From the NCBI RefSeq assembly GCF_009669305.1, contig NZ_SADB01000016.1:41940-105939 (forward strand): a stretch of 64,000 nt of DNA, given 5' to 3'. Positions 44,488 through 53,295 of this stretch are shown piece after piece. Position numbers and translations under genes: made by a program. The DNA is from Ancylomarina sp. 16SWW S1-10-2 (GTDB taxonomy: Bacteria > Bacteroidota > Bacteroidia > Bacteroidales > Marinifilaceae). The first letter of the stretch is position 1. Each line of letters starts with the position of its first letter. A model generated the notes under the pieces. That model ran no database searches. It worked only from the letters and a program-made list of their open reading frames with translations, and was not told where the DNA came from.

Positions 44488-46671
44488 CTATTCTACTTCA
44501 ATAATAATTGTTTTACTAATGTTTTTAGAAGAAGTTCCCAACATCAATTTGAATTGTCCTGGTTCCAATTTCCAATCCTTTTTCACATCATCATAAAATG
44601 CCAATTTATTTACAGGGATTTCAATATTAACAGTTTTACTTTCTCCTGAGTTTAAAGACACTTTCTTAAAAGCTTTTAATTCTTTTAATGGTCTTAATAC
44701 AGATGATTTCACATCGTTTACATAAACCTGAATAACTTCTTTTCCCTTAACTTTCCCCGTATTTTTCATTTCACAAGAAACAGAAATGACATCTCCTGAT
44801 TTATATTCCTTTTTATTAACAGAAGCTTTTGTCATATCAAACTCACTATAAGAAAGTCCAAATCCAAAAGCGTATAAGGGTTTAATTTTTTTTGTATCGA
44901 ACCAACGGTAACCAACTAATATATCTTCTTTGTATTCCTGTTTTGTACCATCCCCTGGATAAGAAATTTCTCCAAATGAATGTGCTGCATTATCTTCCAA
45001 TTTAACAGGAAAAGAAAAAGGTAGTTTCCCTGATGGATTTACATCTCCAGAAAGAACATCTGCAAGAGCATTTCCAGATTCGCTACCTAAATACCAAGTT
45101 TGAACAATTCCTTTAACTTGATTTACCCATGGCATTTTTACAGCATTACCACTCACTAATACGACTGCCGTATTTTTGTTAACTTTTAGTATCTCCGATA
45201 ATAAATCATCTTGCCCGAACGGTAAGGAAAAAGACTTTCGATCATCTCCTTCACAATCTTGATGATGATTTTTATTTAATCCTCCCACAAAAAGAACTAT
45301 ATCAGCTTTCGCTGCGATTTTTATAGCTTCATTTTTTAAAGAATCCGCATTCAGTTTTGAGTCTATTACTTTACCATAAACCGAAGGTCCTGAAGCATAT
45401 CCCATGGCATGTAAAATTGTTGCATTTTTAAATCGTTTCTGAATGCCTTCCAAAGGAGATATTTCATGAATAGTTTTTAATTCAGATGAACCACCACCTA
45501 AAGACATCATCTTCGTGGCATTTTCACCAATCACAGCTATTGTTTGTACCTTCTCTGGATCAATCGGGAAAAATTTGTTTTTATTTTTGAGTAAAACGAT
45601 ACCTTCTTGAGCAATTTCACGAGCCACATCAAAGTGTTGCTGACTGTTCATACTTCCAAACGGACGCGTTTTATTCATATTTGTTCGGAACATCAAACGA
45701 AGAATACGTTCCACTTTCTCATCAATAACAGACTCGTTAATTTCACCTGATTCAACCATTTTAAGCAGAGGATTAGCCATAAAATAATTATCGTAGGCGT
45801 TTTTAAGAGAACTGGTTAATCCATCAGTGCCTGTTCCCATTTCAAGATCCAAACCATACAAAGCTGCCTGTTTTGTGTCGTGAGTTGCTCCCCAATCGGT
45901 TACCAAAACACCATCGAATTCCCAATCTTTCTTTAAAATTTTATTTACCAAAAATTCATTGTGACAACAATATTGTCCTCGTACCTGATTATAGGCTCCC
46001 ATTAATGACCAAACATGACCTTCTTGCACGGCAGCTTTAAATGCAGGCAAGTAAATTTCGTACAAAGCTCTATCGCTCAACTCAACATTAATATGGTCTC
46101 TCCAATGTTCCTGATTATTTAACACATAGTGTTTAACGCAAGCAGCCACACCATTTTCCTGCACACCATGAATGTAAGGCACTACCATTTTTGAAGCCAA
46201 ATAGGGATCTTCACCCATGTATTCAAAATTTCTTCCATTAAGAGGTGTTCTGTAAATATTTACGCCTGGACCTAAAATGATATCCTTCTTACGATATCTA
46301 GCTTCTTCACCAAGTGCTTTTCCATATTTATAAGATAAATCGGGATTAAAAGACGCTGCAAGACAAGTTAAAGCAGGAAATGCAGTACATGAATCATTTG
46401 TCCAACCTGCATGGCTCCAAGTATCCCAATCTATTTCAGTTCTCACACCATGAGGTCCATCTGACATCCAAAGTTCGGGAATTCCCAAACGAGCAACTCC
46501 TTTGGAACTGAACTTAGATTGCGCATGGCACATGTCTAGTTTTTCTTTTAAAGTCAGTTGTTTTATAATTTTCTCAATTTTATTGTCCACTGATTCATTG
46601 TTGGTTTGAGCAAAAAGTTCATTCGAACTAATTAGTGTAATTAAAAAAATTACAATTGATAATTTCTTCAT
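44488..46671 (-). CDS. GH3 beta-glucosidase, secreted
   Basis: A second GH3 enzyme, 727 residues, with a cleavable signal peptide (KLSIVIFLITLISSNELFAQ) instead of a lipobox, so it should be periplasmic. The nucleophile Asp is in FDGVLVTDWGATHD; other family stretches are MSDGPHGVRTE, MGEDPYLASKMV, CVKHYVLNNQEHWRDH and GLDLEMG. It is only distantly similar to the BglX-like neighbour, so the two probably prefer different linkages (for example beta-1,6 and beta-1,3). 46 bases after GH30. Confidence 0.92.
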   Translation of the reverse strand: MKKLSIVIFLITLISSNELFAQTNNESVDNKIEKIIKQLTLKEKLDMCHAQSKFSSKGVARLGIPELWMSDGPHGVRTEIDWDTWSHAGWTNDSCTAFPALTCLAASFNPDLSYKYGKALGEEARYRKKDIILGPGVNIYRTPLNGRNFEYMGEDPYLASKMVVPYIHGVQENGVAACVKHYVLNNQEHWRDHINVELSDRALYEIYLPAFKAAVQEGHVWSLMGAYNQVRGQYCCHNEFLVNKILKKDWEFDGVLVTDWGATHDTKQAALYGLDLEMGTGTDGLTSSLKNAYDNYFMANPLLKMVESGEINESVIDEKVERILRLMFRTNMNKTRPFGSMNSQQHFDVAREIAQEGIVLLKNKNKFFPIDPEKVQTIAVIGENATKMMSLGGGSSELKTIHEISPLEGIQKRFKNATILHAMGYASGPSVYGKVIDSKLNADSLKNEAIKIAAKADIVLFVGGLNKNHHQDCEGDDRKSFSLPFGQDDLLSEILKVNKNTAVVLVSGNAVKMPWVNQVKGIVQTWYLGSESGNALADVLSGDVNPSGKLPFSFPVKLEDNAAHSFGEISYPGDGTKQEYKEDILVGYRWFDTKKIKPLYAFGFGLSYSEFDMTKASVNKKEYKSGDVISVSCEMKNTGKVKGKEVIQVYVNDVKSSVLRPLKELKAFKKVSLNSGESKTVNIEIPVNKLAFYDDVKKDWKLEPGQFKLMLGTSSKNISKTIIIEVE

Positions 46672-46717
46672 GTAATGTGAGTTATAGTTAGGAATCCTTA
46701 GTCTGATCTAATTTTAT

Positions 46718-48172
46718 TTAATAGATAATGGTTTGTATAGCTCTTGCTGGTATCTCAACACTAACAGTTTGTTTGGCACCAACATATAACTTATAATTTA
46801 TAGCCTTTTCTGAACGATTCAAAACAACAGTTGCCATTTTACCATTCTCGTTAATGAAAGAAGTGCTCTCTAAAAAGCTGACACTTGAAACAGTACTTAC
46901 TCTCTTGGCTCCTGGTCGAATGTATTTTGAAAAGTGACCTAAATAATAATAAGATGGCGTATAAATTAAACTATCTGTTCTAATATCAGCATGAATAGGT
47001 GCAAAACATAGATTTCCAACATGATTTGGACCTCCTGTTTCATCCAAAAGAATATTCCAATCGGTCCAACCAACGGTTCCTCGGTTAAAGTCATTAATCA
47101 TAGAACGACCATATCGCTCTGCATTTGGCCAATATTGATATTTTAATGAATCAAACGCTTCATTACACCCTTCGGTGAAGAGTAGCTTTTTATCAGGATA
47201 AGCTTCCTGTATTTTTTGTAAGTTATCAAACATGGGTTCACCACCTCGCCAAGTTTCGTACCAATGAAAACCAGTTCCCCAAGCATATTTAGCTGCTTCT
47301 GGATCATCAAAGATGGTATTGGCACGATTTGTTATTAAATCTCGATTATGATCCCAAACCACAATATTTTTATCTCCAAGACCTTCTTTTTCTAAAATTG
47401 GACCTAAATGGTTTTTAAGAAAATCTCTTTCATCTTCGGCAGTGTAGATACATGATTCCCAACGCTGCTTAGCCATTGGTTCATTTTGAATGGTTACTCC
47501 CCAAACAGGAATACCTTCTTTCTCGTAAGCTTTAATAAATTTAGCGTAGTATTTTGCCCAAGTATCATAGTATTCAGGTAATAACTTACCTCCTTGAAGC
47601 ATATTTTTATTGTCTTTCATGAATGCTGGTGGACTCCATGGACTGGCATAAAACAGCATTGAACCTCCGGCTTTGGCAATCGCTTGTTTAATCATTGGCA
47701 AACGAAACTGTCTGTCGTGATCAATAGAGAAAGTTTTTAATTCTTTATCTCCTTCTTCAATATAAGTGAAACTACCACTACTAAAATCGCAACTATGAAT
47801 AGAGGTACGTATTAAGGAATATGCATTTCCCTCTTTGCCATAATAGGCTGAAATAAGTTCTTCTTGTTTTTGTTTCGATAGTTTTGCAAACACTTCTGCT
47901 GAGGCATCAGTAATTGCACCGCCAATACCAATAAAGGTTTGAAATGTATTGTTTGGATTTACGAAAATGGAATTCTCAGTTTCTAAAGCTTGTTTCGTAT
48001 TCTTGAAGTCGACTTGTGCTGTTTGACTTAATCTAAGATCTGTGCCCTTAGCAGTAGTGATTACTGTTGCGGTTTTTCCTTCTGCACTATATTCAGATAT
48101 TGAAGAATCAACAGGCTTAACTTGGGAGCAAGCAAAAAAAGCAAGAGCGATAACAGGAATAAATTGTTTCAT
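46718..48172 (-). CDS. GH30 glycosidase lipoprotein (glucosylceramidase-like / beta-1,6-glucanase)
   Basis: Glycoside hydrolase family 30, 484 residues, lipoprotein (LAFFACSQV). The barrel starts FQTFIGIGGAITDASAE; the acid/base Glu231 is in WGVTIQNEPMAKQRWESC and the nucleophile Glu334 in LLFTEGCNEA; the C-terminal beta domain ends VEIPARAIQTIIY. Subfamily features fit the bacterial GH30 group that includes endo-beta-1,6-glucanases of Bacteroides PULs, but I cannot fix the subfamily by eye. It is the first glycosidase after susD, beyond a hairpin at 48260-48292. Confidence 0.9.
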   Translation of the reverse strand: MKQFIPVIALAFFACSQVKPVDSSISEYSAEGKTATVITTAKGTDLRLSQTAQVDFKNTKQALETENSIFVNPNNTFQTFIGIGGAITDASAEVFAKLSKQKQEELISAYYGKEGNAYSLIRTSIHSCDFSSGSFTYIEEGDKELKTFSIDHDRQFRLPMIKQAIAKAGGSMLFYASPWSPPAFMKDNKNMLQGGKLLPEYYDTWAKYYAKFIKAYEKEGIPVWGVTIQNEPMAKQRWESCIYTAEDERDFLKNHLGPILEKEGLGDKNIVVWDHNRDLITNRANTIFDDPEAAKYAWGTGFHWYETWRGGEPMFDNLQKIQEAYPDKKLLFTEGCNEAFDSLKYQYWPNAERYGRSMINDFNRGTVGWTDWNILLDETGGPNHVGNLCFAPIHADIRTDSLIYTPSYYYLGHFSKYIRPGAKRVSTVSSVSFLESTSFINENGKMATVVLNRSEKAINYKLYVGAKQTVSVEIPARAIQTIIY

Positions 48173-48259
48173 AATGGAGGTTTACTTGAATATACATTGT
48201 CTGTAAAAATAATCTTGTATAAAGATCATCACACGTACTACTTAATAAAATAATTTAGA

Positions 48260-48292
48260 AAAGACTACCCCCTAATAAAGGGGATAGTCTTT
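48260..48292 (-). terminator. intra-operon attenuating hairpin between susD and GH30
   Basis: AAAGACTA-CCCC pairs with GGGG-TAGTCTTT (one C/A mismatch), followed on the minus strand by TTCTAAATTATTTT. It sits in the 151-base gap between susD and GH30. Partial termination here would keep susCD transcripts above those of the glycosidases. Confidence 0.65.
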
Positions 48293-48323
48293 ACCTTAAC
48301 TAACCTAACTATCTATCTATTTT

Positions 48324-49865
48324 TTAATATCCAGGGTTTTGATCTGTCTCGGCAATTGCATTATTAGCAATAATCTCATTTTGAGGTATTGGAAATAATT
48401 CATGCTTCCCTGTTTGGTAACCTAAACTTCCAAGTTCTTGAGAAGCTAAACCCCAACGAACTAAATCCCAATATCTGCTTCCTTCAAATGCTAATTCTAA
48501 CTGTCGTTCAGTTACAATAGCTTCAAAAACCACCTCAGTTAAATCTGATAAACCTGCACGTTCACGAACTTTATTTAATTCGATTAATGCTAGTCCAGGT
48601 TGATCTGAAAAATGGTAAGCTTCTGCTGCCATCAATAACACATCGGCATAGCGCATTAAACGCCAGTTGATTGTATAATTCAACTCTGCTGTTGCTGGTG
48701 CAGCAGCAGTTTCAGCTGCTTTAGTTGCATATTTTAATCGCATGAATCCTTCATAATCATGAGCATCACCATTATATTTCTCTGCATATTTACCACCTGT
48801 AGCAAAGAAATCATCGGCTGATATAAGCGTTGCATTTTTACGTTCTGTATCTCCAGCATCTATAAAAGCTTGAGCAATTTTTGCTGATGGAGCATTGAAA
48901 CCCCATCCATTTACAATATTTAGAGAAGAACCTGAAACGTCAAAAATATCACCTCTAGGACCTTGAAGCTGAGCTTCAATATTACTTTCATTAGTTCCAT
49001 CCCATGGGAAACTTCCCCAATCGTATAGTTCTTGTGAAGTATAAGACATTTCGAAAAGTGACTCTTGTCCGAATTCAGTTCCTTGTGTCCATACATCTGC
49101 AAAATTAGGTTCCAAATCATACTCAGAACTGCTAATTACCGCAGCAAGTTGAATTGCTGCTTCAGCATATTTTTTCTGATAAAGAAGAGCTTTTCCATAA
49201 TAAGCTTGAGCTGTTCCTTTTGAAAAGCGATATTTATCTGCAGAACTGTACTCACTTTTTAATGGTAAATCAACAATTGCTTCAGAGAAATCTTTTTCTA
49301 TTTGAGCATAAACTTCATCAGCTCCAGCTCTTGGAAGATGGTATTCTGAAGGATCTACAGGATTAACAGTCATTAATGGAACACCTCCAAAAAGAGTAAC
49401 CAATTCAAGATAATTATAAGCTCTTAAAGCTTTTGCCTCAGCAATTAACGCCTTTCTTCCATCAGTACTTGGTTCAACCAAATTAATAACTGTATTAGCA
49501 GAACTAATTGCTTTATAAAAATTGGTCCATATACCTTCAAGTTTTGCGTTCGTTGTTTGAATTGCAAAATCATCAATATACTGATAATCTGCCTGATCAC
49601 CTTCGGTAGAACCTGCTAAACAATCATCAGCTGGTAAGTTCTTGATAAAATATACACTTGCCCATGCACCACTTGAATAATTTTCTTGCATGGAATTGTA
49701 GACTCCTACAACAACAGTTTTTACTTCAGCTTCAGTTTCTAAATAGGTATCACTCGATAATTTCCCTTTGGGTTCAACATTAAGAAAACTATCTTCGTTA
49801 CACGAAGCAGTAGAGAAAGCGACCGCTATCCCTAATATGTATTTATAGTATTTTAAATATTTCAT
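48324..49865 (-). CDS. susD: SusD/RagB-family surface glycan-binding lipoprotein
   Basis: Outer-membrane starch-binding-type lipoprotein, 513 residues; it forms a lid on the SusC channel and captures the glycan. Lipobox AFSTASCNED. Typical SusD features: LNVEPKGKLSSDTYLETEAE, AEAKALRAYNYLELVTLFGG, the TPR-like helices, and C-terminal RYADVLLMAAEAYHF, LNKVRERAGL, RQLELAFEGSRYWDLVRWG. Located 17 bases after susC. No additional surface glycan-binding protein gene follows, unlike many Bacteroides PULs. Confidence 0.96.
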   Translation of the reverse strand: MKYLKYYKYILGIAVAFSTASCNEDSFLNVEPKGKLSSDTYLETEAEVKTVVVGVYNSMQENYSSGAWASVYFIKNLPADDCLAGSTEGDQADYQYIDDFAIQTTNAKLEGIWTNFYKAISSANTVINLVEPSTDGRKALIAEAKALRAYNYLELVTLFGGVPLMTVNPVDPSEYHLPRAGADEVYAQIEKDFSEAIVDLPLKSEYSSADKYRFSKGTAQAYYGKALLYQKKYAEAAIQLAAVISSSEYDLEPNFADVWTQGTEFGQESLFEMSYTSQELYDWGSFPWDGTNESNIEAQLQGPRGDIFDVSGSSLNIVNGWGFNAPSAKIAQAFIDAGDTERKNATLISADDFFATGGKYAEKYNGDAHDYEGFMRLKYATKAAETAAAPATAELNYTINWRLMRYADVLLMAAEAYHFSDQPGLALIELNKVRERAGLSDLTEVVFEAIVTERQLELAFEGSRYWDLVRWGLASQELGSLGYQTGKHELFPIPQNEIIANNAIAETDQNPGY

Positions 49866-49882
49866 TTGTTACGATTTTAAAA

Positions 49883-52800
49883 TTAAAAATTAACAGATAC
49901 ACCAAAAACAACCTTACCGGCAATTGGATATACTCCACGATCAACACCTTGTCTGGTATTATCTGAACTACCAGCTTCGGGATCTAAACCTTCGTAATCT
50001 GTAAAAGTAAAAAAGTCATCAAGAGATACAAATACTCTAGCGCGATCGATACCTGCTTTTTGAACCAATGTTTTTGGTAAGGTATACCCAAGTTGTATTT
50101 GTTTGATTCTTATATATGAACCATCTGAAACCATTAAATCACTACGGTAGACATAATCGCTCAAGTTATTTGCTGCAGGACGGCTAGCATTTGTATTAGT
50201 AGGAGTCCAACGATCATCAAACATAAATTTAGGTTTATTTGAGAATGGTCTGTCAGAACGGAACCACCCCATAAAGACATCATTCCCTTCAGAACCTTGC
50301 ACGAACAAGTTAAAATCAAATCCTTTATATTGAGCATTAAAAGTTGCTCCAAATAAAAAGTCAGCATGAGGATCACCAATATAGGTCTGATCTGCATCCG
50401 TGATTTCACCATCTTTATTTACATCAACGACATTAACCTCACCAGTAGCATTATTGATACCAGCAGTTTTATAACCTTTGAAATACCAAATTGGAAGACC
50501 TTTTTCAAACCATGTCAAATCATAACCTCTAAGATTATCACCACTTTGTGGAGAATCTACACCAAGTCTTGTTACTTCATTATCTTGAGTAGATAAATTT
50601 AAATTAACACTGTATTTAAATTCGTTATCTCTATTATTATAACCCAATTCAAAGTCAAAACCTTTGTTTGTTACATCACCAACATTTTGTATTGGAAAAT
50701 CATTTCCTGCTGATAAAGGACCAGAACCATTAAATAACAGATCTTTAGTCTTTTTGTTGTAATAATCCATTGAGAAGGACAGCTTTCCTTTTAAGGCTCT
50801 AAGATCAAAACCAAGGTCTACTTGTTCTGTTGTTTCCCACTTAAGATCAGGATTAACCAATTTATCAATTTCTGCACCTGATTGATAAACATCATCAGCA
50901 CCTGGGTATTTAAGTCCGAAAACATAAAATTCGGTACCTTCGTTACCTGGAACATTAGAACGACTTCCGTTCTCTCCCCAACTAGCTCTTAATTTTAAAT
51001 AATCAATACCTTTAATATCAAAGAAATCTTCTTCAGAAATAGTCCAACCTGCAGAAACAGCAGAGAAAACAGCGGCTTGATTGTCCACAGGGAATACATC
51101 AGCAGCATCACGTCTTAACGAAAGCTCTAACATGTATCTATTAAGGTAATTATAAGATAAACGACCAAAGAATGAAGTCATTGTATGATTTTCATAACCA
51201 CCATCTGTACGATCAAGTTTATCTGAAGTTGTATAACCTTGATATGCATATTGGTCACCTTCTTTAATAAGAGGAGCCGAATGCATTGAAAAATCTGGAG
51301 CTTGAGACTCTTCAGCAGAATAACCAGCTAAAACAGTAAAATCATGATCTCCAATTTTTTTGTTATAAGAAGCAAAATTTTCCCACATCCAAGTGTACCA
51401 TTTATTGATATTATCATCTACATAAGATTGAGTATTATTACTTTCTGCAGAGAAATAGTATGTCGGAGCCCAAGAATGTTTTATTTGATAAGTTAAATCA
51501 ATACCTACTCTTGATGTGAAAGATAATCCTTTAATAGGCTTAATTGTAGCATAAACATTTCCAAGAATTTTATCTTGCACAGTATTATTTTTATACGTAT
51601 CAAGTAATGCTAATGGATTAGATGTTTCGCCTGTAATATACTCAGCAAGACCGTAATATTTACCATCGTTGTTTTGAAGAACTGTATATCCTTTGTCTAA
51701 CAATGTTTGTACTCTATCAGGAGTTCCATCATATGTAACTGGAGTTAAAGGATCCATAAGTAGTGCAGAGTTAACAGCACTACGATAGACATCATCTTCA
51801 CCAATAGATTTCTGCTTAGAGTGTGAAAAGCTAAAATTATCACCAATTTCTAGCCAATCTTTAAGTTGACTTTTAATATTAGCACGAGCTGTAAAACGTT
51901 CGTATTTTGCTTTGTCTCCGCCAACAATACCATCTTGACTATAGTATGATCCAGAGATTGCATAAGTAGTTTTATCACTTCCCCCAGAAAAACTTATATG
52001 ATGTTTTTGCATTGGAGCAACTTCAAATATTTCATCTAACCAATCGGTATCAGTACCATTTAAAGTCACTTCACCAGCACCAGATTCTTGCATCCACTGC
52101 TTATATTCACTAGCATTCATTACTTCCATATCACTACGTGAAGATTGGAATCCGTATTGAAAATCATAAGAAATTTTCGACTGTCCAGATTTTCCTCCCT
52201 TAGTTGTAATAAGAATAACACCATTAGCACCTTCAGTACCATAAATAGCCGCAGAAGCAGCATCCTTAAGAACTTCCATTGATGCAATATCACCAGGATC
52301 AATATTATTAATATCACCCGTTTTCATACCATCAACAATAAACAATGGGTTTGAGTTTCCGTTTGAGTTAATACCACGAACTCTAATTTTTGCACCTGCT
52401 CCTGGCGAACCTGAGGTTGATAGGATAGAAACACCTGCCGTTTTTCCTTGTATAGCTTGGTCAGCTCTTGAAACAGGAACATTTTGCAATTCTTCAGCTT
52501 TTACACTCGAAATAGACCCTGTAACTAAACTCTTTTTCTTAACACCGTAACCAACAACAACAACTTCATCCATGCCAATTGCATCTTCCAACAAAGTCAC
52601 ATCAATTTGTGTTTGATTACCAACAAGAATTTCTTGAGTTGTGTGTCCTATAAAACTGAACACAATAACGTTTTCGGAACTTGCCATAATTGAATAATTA
52701 CCATCAATATCTGAGACCGTTCCCGTCGTTGTTCCTTTTAAGGAAATGTTTACCCCAGGTAAAGTTTCACCTGTCGCATCTAATATTGTTCCAGATATCT

Positions 52801-52966
52801 GACTGCTCGTACTTTGACCGAAAATAATGGCTGCATTACAAAACACCATCATTAATAAGATCGCTGACTTTCTAAGCCATCGACTGTTGCTTCGCTTCCC
52901 TATTTTTAGGCAATGTTCAGAAGCATTTAAATTTTCTAATTTTTTCATAAAATTAAATTGATTCAT
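49883..52966 (-). CDS. susC: SusC/RagA-family TonB-linked outer membrane transporter
   Basis: TonB-dependent oligosaccharide transporter, 1027 residues. Signal peptide at about residues 30-51 (SAILLMMVFCNAAIIFG) after a long positively charged N region. Next come a carboxypeptidase-regulatory-like domain (GTILDATGETLPGVNISLKG), the family motif VVVGYGVKKKSLVTG, the plug (ILSTSGSPGAGAKIRVRGIN; EVLKDAASAAIYGTEGANGV) and the barrel, ending in a Phe (VVFGVSVNF). The ATG at 52966 lies inside a repeated leader motif; Met7 is an equally plausible start. First gene of an operon with susD, GH30, GH3, GH3 and GH5. Confidence 0.96.
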   Translation of the reverse strand: MNQFNFMKKLENLNASEHCLKIGKRSNSRWLRKSAILLMMVFCNAAIIFGQSTSSQISGTILDATGETLPGVNISLKGTTTGTVSDIDGNYSIMASSENVIVFSFIGHTTQEILVGNQTQIDVTLLEDAIGMDEVVVVGYGVKKKSLVTGSISSVKAEELQNVPVSRADQAIQGKTAGVSILSTSGSPGAGAKIRVRGINSNGNSNPLFIVDGMKTGDINNIDPGDIASMEVLKDAASAAIYGTEGANGVILITTKGGKSGQSKISYDFQYGFQSSRSDMEVMNASEYKQWMQESGAGEVTLNGTDTDWLDEIFEVAPMQKHHISFSGGSDKTTYAISGSYYSQDGIVGGDKAKYERFTARANIKSQLKDWLEIGDNFSFSHSKQKSIGEDDVYRSAVNSALLMDPLTPVTYDGTPDRVQTLLDKGYTVLQNNDGKYYGLAEYITGETSNPLALLDTYKNNTVQDKILGNVYATIKPIKGLSFTSRVGIDLTYQIKHSWAPTYYFSAESNNTQSYVDDNINKWYTWMWENFASYNKKIGDHDFTVLAGYSAEESQAPDFSMHSAPLIKEGDQYAYQGYTTSDKLDRTDGGYENHTMTSFFGRLSYNYLNRYMLELSLRRDAADVFPVDNQAAVFSAVSAGWTISEEDFFDIKGIDYLKLRASWGENGSRSNVPGNEGTEFYVFGLKYPGADDVYQSGAEIDKLVNPDLKWETTEQVDLGFDLRALKGKLSFSMDYYNKKTKDLLFNGSGPLSAGNDFPIQNVGDVTNKGFDFELGYNNRDNEFKYSVNLNLSTQDNEVTRLGVDSPQSGDNLRGYDLTWFEKGLPIWYFKGYKTAGINNATGEVNVVDVNKDGEITDADQTYIGDPHADFLFGATFNAQYKGFDFNLFVQGSEGNDVFMGWFRSDRPFSNKPKFMFDDRWTPTNTNASRPAANNLSDYVYRSDLMVSDGSYIRIKQIQLGYTLPKTLVQKAGIDRARVFVSLDDFFTFTDYEGLDPEAGSSDNTRQGVDRGVYPIAGKVVFGVSVNF

Positions 52967-53024
52967 TAGCGTATTATGGTTCTAATTTATTTTCCATAAG
53001 AAGAGGACCAACATATCCTTATGG
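52960..53024 (-). promoter_or_regulatory. susC leader hairpin element, copy A
   Basis: CCATAAG (52994-53000) pairs with CTTATGG (53018-53024); the loop holds AGAGGACCAAC (53002-53012). Exactly 42 bases from the start of that loop sequence is GATTCATTAGCGTATTA (52960-52976), whose reverse complement contains the susC ATG. The same loop and the same 17-base motif, with the same spacing but different stem bases, recur at 53215-53280. Confidence 0.7.
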
Positions 53025-53214
53025 GCTTTTACTTATACTGTTCTCATTAATTGTTTTTATTCATAAAAGTTATTTTTAGGTTTAAGATTTATCTTTTAAA
53101 TACCAATAGATTTGTATCGTTTGCATAAATGATATAAAAAAACGTTAAGATCTTTTAACTGAAATCAATAGCGAAGTCAATTCTTCATCTCCTATTTTTT
53201 AGTATTTTTGCTTC

Positions 53215-53280
53215 GATTCATTAGCGTATTAATAAAATGAATTCTTTGTTGGAAAGAGAGGACCAACTACTCTTTCCGAC
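53215..53280 (-). promoter_or_regulatory. susC leader hairpin element, copy B
   Basis: GGAAAGAG (53251-53258) pairs with CTCTTTCC (53270-53277), loop AGGACCAACTA. The shared AGAGGACCAAC is at 53257-53267 and the motif GATTCATTAGCGTATTA at 53215-53231. On the minus strand the motif ATG opens a frame of only nine codons (MNRSKNTKK). It lies 16 bases past the GH9 stop, so it may also end that transcript. The rest of 52967-53295 holds no gene. Confidence 0.7.
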
Positions 53281-53295
53281 ATCTTTTGTTCTTCC

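Noticed and set aside
53248-53280. Simple terminator for the GH9 gene
   Set aside because: It may act as one, but the conserved loop and distant motif shared with 52960-53024 are not explained by termination, so it is listed as a regulatory element.
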